DNA from: Pseudomonas abietaniphila
GTDB taxonomy: Bacteria; Pseudomonadota; Gammaproteobacteria; Pseudomonadales; Pseudomonadaceae
Length of the DNA: 64,000 nt
Reading direction: 5' to 3'
Assembly (NCBI RefSeq): GCF_039697315.1
Contig: NZ_CP155619.1
Span: 620,001 to 684,000 of the forward strand
In this document: one piece after another, positions 26,869 to 35,090 of the stretch
How positions within the stretch are numbered: the stretch's first letter is position 1
Layout: each line of letters starts with the position of its first letter
Position numbers and translations under genes: made by a program
The notes under the pieces: generated by a model
Database searches by the model: none
What the model was told of the DNA's origin: nothing
What the model saw: the letters and a program-made list of their open reading frames with translations, nothing else

Positions 26869-27306
26869 TCACCTTGGGTCGCCCTGGAGCAATGCCAGGG
26901 TTCGTCCGTCGGCCTGTCCCGAATAAAACCGGTCAAGCGCCTGCTGAAACACAGGCGCTTCGGGGGCGACGGCGATGAACACTGTCAGGCAGGAGCGCAG
27001 TTTCAGGTCATCAGGTGACCCGAGAATCTCCAATGCACTGCGATCGTGATGCATCAAGAGCGTCTGGACGCATTCTTTTAGCCGAGGCCCAAGCAAGCGA
27101 TGCTCCAGGTACGCTCGAGCCTCGGCCTCGTTTGAGAGCGCGTAATGCTCGGCCATTTCGCTCCGGCCAAGACCACGCACTTGCGGAAACACAAACCACA
27201 TCCAGTGACTCGTTTTTCGTCCAGCCCGCAATTCTTCAAGCACCCGGCTATACACCGGACGTTGTGCATCGACGAAACGTGAAAGCTTGAAAGGGTCGTT
27301 CATCAT
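26869..27306 (-). CDS. DUF1810 family protein
   Basis: 145 residues. The family opening NDPFKLSRFVDAQ, the hallmark SHWMWFVFPQVRGLGRSEM and the later LLGPRLKECVQ are clear. DUF1810 proteins are small, helical, cytoplasmic and of unknown function. The frame is open to a GTG at 27318; ATG at 27306 is preferred because GAGTGG lies eight bases before it, but the N-terminus is uncertain by a few residues. Convergent with tspO. Confidence 0.85.
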   Translation of the reverse strand: MMNDPFKLSRFVDAQRPVYSRVLEELRAGRKTSHWMWFVFPQVRGLGRSEMAEHYALSNEAEARAYLEHRLLGPRLKECVQTLLMHHDRSALEILGSPDDLKLRSCLTVFIAVAPEAPVFQQALDRFYSGQADGRTLALLQGDPR

Positions 27307-27392
27307 CGGCATCGCCACTCAGTCAATTAGAAGGAATTTATCCGCAGACCCCCGCCTCTGAGATTTATACCAAAAATATCAGTGGTGTTTTC

Positions 27393-28748
27393 ATGACGGT
27401 CTTGCGCCAGATTTCAACGCATTCTGCCCAACTCGAATCGGATTCCAGAGACGCCTGCTCGGTGTACCACGCCGCGCTGAAAACGCCGCCTGAAACCTGC
27501 CGGGCCAGGCTTACGCGGTTTCTCAATGACCACCTGAACGCTGTGGCCAACGCAGACTGCGAGCTTCCATCCGCCGTGGAAGACTGGACCGCCTGGGTGG
27601 TCGAGCACGCGCACACGGTGGGCGAAGACTACGCACTCTACTTGCAGGATCGCCATAACGGTGCGCCCCGTCGTTTCTTCACCAACAAAGCCCACGCGCT
27701 GTATTTCCTGCAGCACGTGTCGCCCAGCAAACTGGTGGACGGAGCCTGGCTGCACAGCGCGCTGGGACACCCGGCGGACGGGCGTTATCACGACCTTATT
27801 CGCACCTACCTCGAAGAACTGGGCGACGGCGATCCGGCCCTGAATCACGTGGTGCTCTACCGCAATCTGTTGCTGGAACATGATTGCGCTCCCGCTGGGA
27901 AGCTTCCAGACGACCGTTATATTCAGGGTGCGCTGCAGCTCGCGCTGGGCCATCTCGGGGAGGCGTTTCTGCCTGAGTTCATCGGGTACAACCTCGGGTA
28001 TGAGCAACTGCCGCTTCACTTGCTGATCACGGCGTTCGAGCTGAATGAGCTTGGCATCGATCCTTACTATTTCACTTTGCATGTGACCATCGACAACGCG
28101 AGCTCCGGTCACGCCAAGAAAGCGGTGGAAACAGTCAACCAGTTCCTGGCGACGGCAGCCGACCCGGAGGACTTTCTCTTCCGGATACGGCAGGGCTACA
28201 AACTGAACGATCTGGGTACTGGCACCGCGTCGGTCATCGAATCGTTCGATCTGGAACGGGAGCTGGTGGCCATGCTGGAAGCCAAGCGTTCGTTCGGCCA
28301 ACACATGCATTCAGACTACTGTCGTCTGGGCGGAAGAACGATCAACGAATGGCTGGCTGCGCCCGGTGAATGTCGCCCATTCCTCGCTGCACTTGAGAAC
28401 ATGGGCTGGATAAAGCGAGATCAGAACCCGGAGGCAAGCCGCTTCTGGCAACTGATCGAAGGGCCTCGTGCCGTGATGTTCGGCGTATTCAACGGTTATG
28501 AAAAACAGCTGATCCGAGACTGGATTGCTGGCAACTGGCAGGAAAACCAAACTGACGCCGAGCCCTTCCGCGCTCGTTTCCGCCGTCGGCCTGCCGCTGC
28601 GGCAGGCGTGCCCATGAAGTCCACCGTATCTCCCGCTTCCCTGGTGGAACTGGTTGACCTCATCTCGCCGTCGCTACACCACACACTCAATGGCCTGCAT
28701 GCCACGAAAACCTACAGCAGCCAATTCGCACAAGGACTTTTCCGATGA
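27393..28748 (+). CDS. Iron-containing redox enzyme family protein (heme-oxygenase-like diiron fold)
   Basis: 451 residues, almost entirely helical. The centre (about 195-245) contains GYNLGYEQLPLHLLITAFE and YYFTLHVTIDNASSGHA, the spacing of Glu/His/Asp ligands expected in heme-oxygenase-like diiron oxidases/oxygenases (the HDO superfamily of UndA, BesC, SznF and CADD). The last 50 residues are low in complexity, with RFRRRPAAAA. It is followed by a methyltransferase gene with an ATGA overlap, so the two are translationally coupled and probably act together. The reaction is unknown. Start ATG 27393 has only a weak ribosome site. Confidence 0.8.
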   Translation: MTVLRQISTHSAQLESDSRDACSVYHAALKTPPETCRARLTRFLNDHLNAVANADCELPSAVEDWTAWVVEHAHTVGEDYALYLQDRHNGAPRRFFTNKAHALYFLQHVSPSKLVDGAWLHSALGHPADGRYHDLIRTYLEELGDGDPALNHVVLYRNLLLEHDCAPAGKLPDDRYIQGALQLALGHLGEAFLPEFIGYNLGYEQLPLHLLITAFELNELGIDPYYFTLHVTIDNASSGHAKKAVETVNQFLATAADPEDFLFRIRQGYKLNDLGTGTASVIESFDLERELVAMLEAKRSFGQHMHSDYCRLGGRTINEWLAAPGECRPFLAALENMGWIKRDQNPEASRFWQLIEGPRAVMFGVFNGYEKQLIRDWIAGNWQENQTDAEPFRARFRRRPAAAAGVPMKSTVSPASLVELVDLISPSLHHTLNGLHATKTYSSQFAQGLFR

Positions 28749-29731
28749 GCAATCTGCAAGCCCCTACCCTGCCTTCAGAGGAGACAACTGCGCCGGACAC
28801 CTCCTACGATCTGGCCTTGCTGCAACTGGGGCGACGGCTGCAAGCGGATGGCTACCGATTCACCACCGTCACGCCGCTCACCCATGAGCGTAACAACGCC
28901 CGTGAAGAGAATCGTAAGGCCAGAAGCCTGCGGGACATCTTTGGCTGGAACCGCCCTTTTGAAACCGACCTGCTTCCTGCGGCTGAACTTGAAGCGCTGC
29001 TGAAAACCGGTGTGCTGCGGGCCCATGCAGGCCTCTGGGTCAGCGAGGTACGCTGGTCGAGTCTGGACGATCTGTTGTTCGTTCACTCGAGTTTTCCCAC
29101 GGTGGCTCATGACTCGGTTTTTTTCGGGCCTGACACCTACCGTTTCGCCCAGGCGATTGAGGAGCATCTTCGCACCTCGCCTCATCCCATCAAAAACGCC
29201 GTGGACATCGGAAGTGGTAGCGGCGTGGGTGCAATTTTGATCGGCAGAGCCCGCAGGGACGCCCAGGTTCTCGCCCTGGATATCAATCCGGCAGCCTTGA
29301 GATACACCGCCGTTAACGCGGCCCTTGCCGGTACAGAGAACGTCTCGGCGTGGCACAGCGATATTCTCGCCGGCGCCTCTGGTGAGTTCGACCTCATCGT
29401 GGCCAACCCTCCGTACATGCAGGACACTCAACAGCGAGCCTACCGCCACGGAGGTGGGCGACTGGGTTCCGAGTTGTCAGTCCGTATCGTGGCGCAGGCC
29501 ATCAATCGATTATCGGTTGGAGGCTCGCTGCTCCTTTACACGGGGGCTCCCTCGGTCGATGGCGTGGACCTGTTCCTGGAGAGCGCCCGCGCGCTTGTGG
29601 ACATGCCAAACCTGGCGTGGACTTACCGTGAAATGGATCCGGACGTCTTCGGTGAGGAGCTTGAGACACCAACCTATGCAAAGGCGGAACGGATTGCAGC
29701 GGTGGTGCTTACGGTGACGAGGACCCAATGA
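28745..29731 (+). CDS. Class I SAM-dependent methyltransferase with NPPY motif
   Basis: 328 residues. An N-terminal helical and winged part (1 to about 120) is followed by a Rossmann methyltransferase: VDIGSGSGVGA (motif I, about 153-163), LALDINPAALRYT (motif II) and IVANPPYMQ (NPPY near 221-224). NPPY is typical of enzymes methylating amide or exocyclic nitrogens, such as PrmC/HemK and RsmC-like proteins, but a small-molecule substrate is also possible. The ATG overlaps the stop of the diiron-protein gene (ATGA). The methyltransferase domain is intact. I do not know the substrate. Confidence 0.87.
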   Translation: MSNLQAPTLPSEETTAPDTSYDLALLQLGRRLQADGYRFTTVTPLTHERNNAREENRKARSLRDIFGWNRPFETDLLPAAELEALLKTGVLRAHAGLWVSEVRWSSLDDLLFVHSSFPTVAHDSVFFGPDTYRFAQAIEEHLRTSPHPIKNAVDIGSGSGVGAILIGRARRDAQVLALDINPAALRYTAVNAALAGTENVSAWHSDILAGASGEFDLIVANPPYMQDTQQRAYRHGGGRLGSELSVRIVAQAINRLSVGGSLLLYTGAPSVDGVDLFLESARALVDMPNLAWTYREMDPDVFGEELETPTYAKAERIAAVVLTVTRTQ

Positions 29732-29836
29732 GCGCCGCTGCAGAACGGTACATTATCGACCCGAGGCTGCCTGCCGAATCGCAGGGCATTAACCGAGTTT
29801 CCAGCCGACACCTCTGTTTCGCTGCAAACCCTGCGG

Positions 29837-30208
29837 TCAGTGTTCAGAAACGATTCGCTCGATACAGTCAATGATCGTCTGGGCGTTGTAGGGCTTCGCC
29901 AGAAAACACACAGCGCCCGCCCTCATGGCCTGCGTGCGAACCGTTTCTTTGGGGAAGGCCGTGATGAAGATGATCGGAATACGACGTCCGGCTTCAGCCA
30001 GTTTGCGCTGTAGCTCCAGTCCATCCATGCCAGGCATTTGCACATCGGATATCAAACAATCGGTGTTATGGATGTCGGTGGAGGCGAGAAAGTCCTCTGC
30101 CGAGGAATACAGGCAAGGCTTGTAGCCTAGAGAGCGCACCAGACTGCCAAGGGCCATTCGGCATGATTTATCGTCATCGACAATAGCGATACAGGGAGCG
30201 TTATTCAC
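29837..30208 (-). CDS. Receiver-only response regulator
   Basis: 123 residues holding one CheY-like receiver and no output domain: acidic IAIVDDDKS, phospho-acceptor Asp in LISDVQMPGMDG, Thr in FITAFP and Lys in LAKPYN. The frame extends to a GTG at 30235, but the inner GTG at 30208 has AGGA seven bases upstream and begins just before the first strand, so it is preferred. The sequence is closest in feel to FixJ-type receivers. It lies near an AraC gene and a full FixJ-like regulator in the same direction; it may modulate phosphate flow from a PAS kinase such as that at 37671. Confidence 0.88.
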   Translation of the reverse strand: MNNAPCIAIVDDDKSCRMALGSLVRSLGYKPCLYSSAEDFLASTDIHNTDCLISDVQMPGMDGLELQRKLAEAGRRIPIIFITAFPKETVRTQAMRAGAVCFLAKPYNAQTIIDCIERIVSEH

Positions 30209-30271
30209 GTTATTTTCCTGAGCTCGCGAAGACACGGATTAAATGCAGCGTGCGCCCGCCGTTAACCTCCA

Positions 30272-30778
30272 CTATTGCGTAACCGCACTGGGATTCTCAG
30301 AGGTGAGAGACCCCATCTGCGATTGCCACCGCCGTGGGCTGATGCCTTTCAATTGTCTGAATACGCGGGTGAAGTAGGACTGGTCCGAAAATCCGCATTC
30401 TTGAGCCACTCGGCTGATGGGGATTTGCCCTGTTTTCAGCAACGCTTCGGCCCGGCGTATTTTTTCTTGCCGAAGCCAATCGTGCGGCGCCAATCCCGTG
30501 GTGTTCTTGAACGCCCGAGAAAAATGGCTTCTCGATATTGCACATTCATTCGCGACCTGCTCAATCGAACAACCTTGGGCCATGAGCTCTATCATCAACG
30601 CCTTGGCTCTTTTGACCCGCCAGGGTGCCAGGTTTTCCTGGGTGCGCTTGGTGGCCTCTGCGTCACCTGCCTCGGCTCCTGAGTAATATTCCGCGGCGTG
30701 CTCGCAGTTGATGGGCGCCTCTGCTGACAATATGACCAATCGAATGACCTCTACATCGGTGAAATGGATGATGCGCAA
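30272..30778 (-). CDS. AraC family regulator (short, DNA-binding part)
   Basis: About 168 residues ending in a complete AraC/XylS double helix-turn-helix (CSIEQVANECAISRSHFSRAFK, then RVAQECGFSDQSYFTRVFRQLKGISPRRW). Only about 60 residues precede it, so the usual ligand domain is missing. The first possible start is TTG at 30778, without a ribosome site; the N-terminus is uncertain. It lies 37 bases after the FixJ-like gene, in the same direction, which suggests co-transcription. Small AraC proteins like this (YqhC/SoxS size) may be regulated by level rather than by ligand. Confidence 0.8.
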   Translation of the reverse strand: MRIIHFTDVEVIRLVILSAEAPINCEHAAEYYSGAEAGDAEATKRTQENLAPWRVKRAKALMIELMAQGCSIEQVANECAISRSHFSRAFKNTTGLAPHDWLRQEKIRRAEALLKTGQIPISRVAQECGFSDQSYFTRVFRQLKGISPRRWQSQMGSLTSENPSAVTQ

Positions 30779-30815
30779 GCAGGCGCATAGCCATTGACGA
30801 CCGCGCGCCTACCCG

Positions 30816-31457
30816 TCAGGAAAGTTGCAGCTGGTGACCCGCCATGACGACGTCTGCAATGGTGTTGGCGTGCATTTTTCGCATCATGTTGGCGCGATGC
30901 AGCTTCACCGTGATCTCACTGACCGCCAGATCGCCGGCGATCTGCTTGTTCATTGAGCCTTTGACCACGCCGGCCATGACCTGCCGTTCTCTCGGGGTCA
31001 GGCATTCGAACCGCTTGCGCAGAGAATCGAGGGCGCGTTGTTTTTCCAGATAGTCTTGATAGGTGGCCACCGCTTCGGTCACGGCATCAATCAAATCCTG
31101 GGATCTAAAGGGCTTGGTCAGGAAGTTCGCGGCGCCCGCTTTCATGGCACGCACCGACATGGGTATGTCCCCATGCCCGGTCATGAAAACAATGGGCAGA
31201 CGACTGCCGGACTCAGAGAGTCGTTGCTGCAGATCAAATCCACTGTAGCCCTGCAGCCTGACGTCCAGCACGAGGCAGCCAGCCAAACCGGCCAACGGGT
31301 CCGCGAGCATTTCGTTCGGGCCGGAGAACGCCCTGACGTTGTAACCCACCGACTTGAGCAAACTGGCGACCGCGCCACTCACCACCTCGTCGTCATCCAC
31401 GACAAAAACGATGGGCGCGCCCGTTGAGGGAAGCGTCGAGGACGTGAAAGTATGCAT
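30816..31457 (-). CDS. FixJ/NarL-type response regulator
   Basis: 213 residues: receiver domain (1 to about 125; FVVDDDEVV, phospho-Asp in CLVLDVRLQG, FMTGHG, LTKPFR) and LuxR-type HTH (about 145-210; ECLTPRERQVMAGVVKGSMNKQIA). This is the FixJ/TodT/NodW class, normally paired with PAS-containing FixL-like kinases. No kinase lies next to it; the nearest is at 37671-39296. ATG at 31457 has GGAGGC just upstream. Confidence 0.92.
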   Translation of the reverse strand: MHTFTSSTLPSTGAPIVFVVDDDEVVSGAVASLLKSVGYNVRAFSGPNEMLADPLAGLAGCLVLDVRLQGYSGFDLQQRLSESGSRLPIVFMTGHGDIPMSVRAMKAGAANFLTKPFRSQDLIDAVTEAVATYQDYLEKQRALDSLRKRFECLTPRERQVMAGVVKGSMNKQIAGDLAVSEITVKLHRANMMRKMHANTIADVVMAGHQLQLS

Positions 31458-31548
31458 TCAGCCTCCTTACGACTGTCAGCGGTGACGCGCCAGGCAAAAC
31501 CGGACGCGCTCAGCGCCGGCCCCTCGCACACTTAGTGACGGGTTGCGG

Positions 31549-32310
31549 TTAACCCACAGGAATCGGGTTATCCACCAACGACTGGTTGAACCCATGAATC
31601 AACGCGTGCTCCTGCGAGCCCGGGTTGTCGCGCAACGGACGAATGGCCTCGACGATCACCTCGGGCACGTCAGTCGCCAGGCCCCGCATGGTCTCCTCGA
31701 TAAATGCGTCAAGCGGCATCGCACGAGGATCATCGCCCTTGTGAATGAGATCGGTATTGACCCAAGGCGGCGCGATTTCCTGCACCGTCACCGAGGTACC
31801 GCGCAGCATGAAACGCTGAGAAAGGGAGTAAGAGTGCAGCGCCGCCTTGGTGGCCGAATACACCGCATTGCCGGCCAGAGGCACGAAGGCCAGAACGGAG
31901 GTGTTATTGATGATCACGGCACGAGGCTGCGATTTCAGGTGTTCGACCAGCGCCGAGGTCAGGCGGATCGGCCCCATCAGATTGGTCGTGATCGTCCCGA
32001 TCATCGTGGCCTCGTCGATGTGCCCGGCGGCGTCGTCGAACGGCATGATGCCCGCGTTGTTGATCAACACGTTCAGCGACGGGAAACGGCTGATCAGCGT
32101 CTTGGCGACCTTATCGATGCTTGCAGGGTCGTTGATATCGAGCTCAAGCCCTTCCATCCCTGGATTTGCCGCGATGACCTCATCGAGCAACGCCTTGCGG
32201 CGGCCTGCGATGATGACTTTATTGCCCAGTTTATGGAAAGCTTCTGCGAGACCACGGCCAATACCCGAGGCGCCACCGGTAATAAACAGTGTGTTATTGG
32301 TCAGCTGCAT
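31549..32310 (-). CDS. Short-chain dehydrogenase/reductase (DltE-like)
   Basis: 253 residues. Classical SDR marks: TGGASGIGRGLAEAF cofactor loop, NNAG (near 83), catalytic Ser in INNTSVLAFVPL and YSATKAALHSYS (Tyr-x-x-x-Lys). The sequence resembles DltE-type oxidoreductases. Start chosen at 32310 (MQLTNN), with TAGGA upstream; 56 further in-frame codons upstream have no support. It faces away from the GlxA-type gene at 32581, which shares its direction and may control it. Substrate unknown. Confidence 0.9.
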   Translation of the reverse strand: MQLTNNTLFITGGASGIGRGLAEAFHKLGNKVIIAGRRKALLDEVIAANPGMEGLELDINDPASIDKVAKTLISRFPSLNVLINNAGIMPFDDAAGHIDEATMIGTITTNLMGPIRLTSALVEHLKSQPRAVIINNTSVLAFVPLAGNAVYSATKAALHSYSLSQRFMLRGTSVTVQEIAPPWVNTDLIHKGDDPRAMPLDAFIEETMRGLATDVPEVIVEAIRPLRDNPGSQEHALIHGFNQSLVDNPIPVG

Positions 32311-32580
32311 GGATATGAATCCTAACGTGGGAAGTTCATGACAACACATCATGATATGACGACTCAAAGTGCCAATTACACCGTCAGTCGCGTACAACTT
32401 ACCCACCGTTAAGCACGATGGAGAAGCGCGTATTAATACGACGAACTGAAAGCGTGTTGTCACAAACTCTGGACCCACACAGCGTCAGGGTCAATTCATA
32501 CGAAAGGTTAGGTCGGGTATCGGGAAAATCGTTTTGCCCAATAACAAAGGCTCCCCGTTCGTCCCGATACTTCAGCGGTT

Positions 32581-33537
32581 TTATACAACCACGTCATCTT
32601 CTCTGGCATCACGCCGCAGCGACTGGGGTGATACACCTAGTTTGCGGACAAACACTTCACGCAGATGCCGTCTGTCGCGGAACCCTGTTTCCCTCGCAAT
32701 GACTTCCAGCGGATGGTGCCCCCGCTGGATCATGTTCCTGGCGGTCTCAAGCCGGAGCTGCTCCACCGCTTTCGCAGGCGACATGCCGGTTTCCGCCAGG
32801 AAAATCCGCCGGAATTGTCGCTCACTGAGGTAAACGACCCTGGCCAGGGCATCCGCACTCAGATCACCTCCAAGATTGGCCCGGGCATGGGTCAGCGCGG
32901 CCTGAACCCGGTCAGACTTAGGGGCTATCTTGAGCATTTCCGAATGCTGGGACTGCCCGCCCGATCTGCGGTGGTACATGACCAGCACGCGAGCCACCTT
33001 ATTCGCCAGCTCGTGCCCCAGGTCCTTCTCGACCATCCCCAGCACCAGGTCCATGGCCGCTGAGAGCCCGGCTGACGTCCAGATGGCCCCGTCATTGATG
33101 AAGATCCGGTCGGCCTCGACATAGGTGTTTGGAAAACGCTCCTTAAGAATGCCCGCATACGCCCAGTGCGTCGTAACACGCCGCCCCTCCAGCAATCCGG
33201 CCTCGGCGAGCACGAAGGCGCCGCTGCACAGCCCGCCGATGCGCTGGGCGCGACCGGCGGCAGACTTCACGAAATCCAGCTCCTCGACCGTGCTGTCCCG
33301 GGCAAGGGGATCGACAATGCCGGACACCATCCACGTATCGGCCTGCGACTCTGAGGAGGCTCGCTCGGTGTTGAGTGAGGCCCCGATCGACGAGGTGATC
33401 ACCCCGCCGGTCAGCGAATAATTGGTGACCTGGTAGACCTGCTCCTTGGCGACAACGTTGGCGAACTCGAACACTGACTGGGTGCCCAGCGCCATGACCT
33501 GGAATCCTTCCGTCAAGAAGTAACCGATCTTGTGCAT
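32581..33537 (-). CDS. GlxA family regulator (DJ-1/PfpI domain plus AraC HTH)
   Basis: 318 residues: DJ-1/PfpI-like domain (about 1-190; GGLCSGAFVLAEAGLL, THWAYAGIL) and AraC-type double HTH (about 220-310; GFRDRRHLREVFVRKLGVSP). Same architecture as the protein at 2655-3608, with clear similarity throughout. ATG at 33537 follows GGAGAG; 44 upstream in-frame codons are rejected. It lies in the same direction as the SDR gene but is divergent from the hydrolase/dehydrogenase cluster at 33963 onwards, and is the best candidate regulator for that cluster. Confidence 0.92.
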   Translation of the reverse strand: MHKIGYFLTEGFQVMALGTQSVFEFANVVAKEQVYQVTNYSLTGGVITSSIGASLNTERASSESQADTWMVSGIVDPLARDSTVEELDFVKSAAGRAQRIGGLCSGAFVLAEAGLLEGRRVTTHWAYAGILKERFPNTYVEADRIFINDGAIWTSAGLSAAMDLVLGMVEKDLGHELANKVARVLVMYHRRSGGQSQHSEMLKIAPKSDRVQAALTHARANLGGDLSADALARVVYLSERQFRRIFLAETGMSPAKAVEQLRLETARNMIQRGHHPLEVIARETGFRDRRHLREVFVRKLGVSPQSLRRDAREDDVVV

Positions 33538-33962
33538 TTTCTCTCCGCCTGGCGTCATGTCCGAAAACACGACCGTAAATGTCGTTTCAATTCCAGTCAA
33601 CGCGATGCACGATGACTCAACTGGTCGCACGTCAGGAGAGGTCATGCAACGACTGGGATGGCAGGTCATCGGGGGATGATCACGGTCGCATCCTACGCCA
33701 AGCCGAACACTTAAGCCATGCTGTAACTCACCACTTCAACGCCGCCTCTGCACGAACTGTGCAGCCGTCAAAGTGTGCGCGACACTCATTAAAGATCCGG
33801 CAGCACTGAACACTTAATCAACTTTCACAATACGCACCAGAGTCCTAGTCAAGCCTCCCGCTTGATCGCTGTAATACAGTCAAACGATAAAACCAGCGTG
33901 GCCACTGCCCCTGCACTTAATCAGTCGGTATTTGAAGTTTTCAATAACAAAGAGCAACCGCT
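33538..33962. promoter_or_regulatory. Divergent intergenic region
   Basis: 425 bases between the GlxA-type regulator and the alpha/beta hydrolase gene, AT-richer toward the right. It should hold promoters for both directions. I see no clear operator, repeat or small gene. Confidence 0.4.
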
Positions 33963-34817
33963 ATGACTGAACACTCCGTAAGTTTTCATGCACCCACTCA
34001 ATACTTGGAACTCATTGGCAGGACGCTGGCTTATAGAACGTTTGGACACGGCACGCCTCTTGTACTCTGCGTCAGATTTCGCGGAACAATGGAATCGTGG
34101 GACCCCGTATTTCTCGACAGCCTGGCACAGCAAGGTTTCCAGGTCACGGTGTTCGACTACAGCGGTCTGGGGCGATCAACCGGTGAAAAAAGTTACAACC
34201 CGGGCGCGTTGGCGAAGGACACCATTGAACTGATTACCGCTTTGGGATTAGGAAAAGTCGCCCTCGGAGGCTGGTCGATCGGTGGTGTCGCGGCGCAAAT
34301 TGTCCTCGCACAGGCGCCTCAACTCGTCAGTCACCTGGTGCTGATCGCCACGACGCCCCCAGGCGGGCTGGCCAAAACCGGCGAGCCGCTTTTTTATGAG
34401 CTGGCCAAGCGGGAAAACGACTTCGAGGATTTCGTCAGCCTGTTTTTCGAGCCCGACTCAGCGTCGAGCAGAGTCGCCGCTGAGCGTTCGTGGGCTCGGC
34501 TTGCACTGAAAAGAGAAGACGCAAGCCCCGCCGTGCCCCACGAATGGGCTGGCGCGCAGCTGGGCGACGGCCCCAAGAATCCGGTGTTCCCGGTCGATGC
34601 CGTGCTGCATGTGCTCAAAACGACGGACATCCCGGTCATGCACCTCGGGGCCGATCATGACATCGCATTCCCGGTAGAGAACTGGTACGCCCTCAGCGAT
34701 CAACTCCCAACCCTGCACATTGTGACCTTCCCGAGTTCCGGGCATGGCCCACAACTGCAGTACCCACGCACTGCAGCCAAACACATTGCGGCCTTCGTCG
34801 ACGCTTCGAATGACTGA
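33963..34817 (+). CDS. Alpha/beta hydrolase
   Basis: 284 residues. Nucleophile elbow GGWSIGG (Ser near 105), acid region LGADHDIAFP and the catalytic His in SSGHGPQ are in order, after a typical opening RTFGHGTPLVL and FDYSGLGRSTG. The usual HG oxyanion motif after the first strand is replaced by VRFRGTMES, a mild oddity. Esterase, lactonase or C-C hydrolase activity is possible. It leads a rightward set with an alcohol dehydrogenase, an AhpD-like protein and a second hydrolase. Confidence 0.88.
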   Translation: MTEHSVSFHAPTQYLELIGRTLAYRTFGHGTPLVLCVRFRGTMESWDPVFLDSLAQQGFQVTVFDYSGLGRSTGEKSYNPGALAKDTIELITALGLGKVALGGWSIGGVAAQIVLAQAPQLVSHLVLIATTPPGGLAKTGEPLFYELAKRENDFEDFVSLFFEPDSASSRVAAERSWARLALKREDASPAVPHEWAGAQLGDGPKNPVFPVDAVLHVLKTTDIPVMHLGADHDIAFPVENWYALSDQLPTLHIVTFPSSGHGPQLQYPRTAAKHIAAFVDASND

Positions 34818-34927
34818 TGCCTGAGCAACCGGGCCACCGTTCGAGCAACCGGACTGCTGGCCCCCTTTAACTTCCAGCAAGACAGCAACGGACGGCTTCT
34901 TCATCGCACCTGCGAAGGAGATACGAC

Positions 34928-35090
34928 ATGCAGAACCGTTGCCGCTCCCGCTGGCGAATCACTGAACAAGACCCTTGGCGTTCGGTTCTCGCGCGTTCAA
35001 GCCACCCGTGCAGGCGATGAAGTCACGCCTTTGGCGCGCGAACCTCTGCCGGTGCCCAACAACATACCCTTGCAATCAGGTGACATATGA
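34928..35090 (+). other. Possible small or frame-broken ORF upstream of alcohol dehydrogenase
   Basis: An ATG at 34928 has an excellent AAGGAG seven bases upstream, but its frame ends after 30 codons (35020). The +1 frame from 34938 stays open for 50 residues with natural-looking composition (AGESLNKTLGVRFSRVQ) and ends at a TGA that overlaps the dehydrogenase ATG (ATGA). A single frameshift after codon 3 would join ribosome site and frame. It may be a decayed leader gene, a real frameshift, or chance. Confidence 0.3.
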
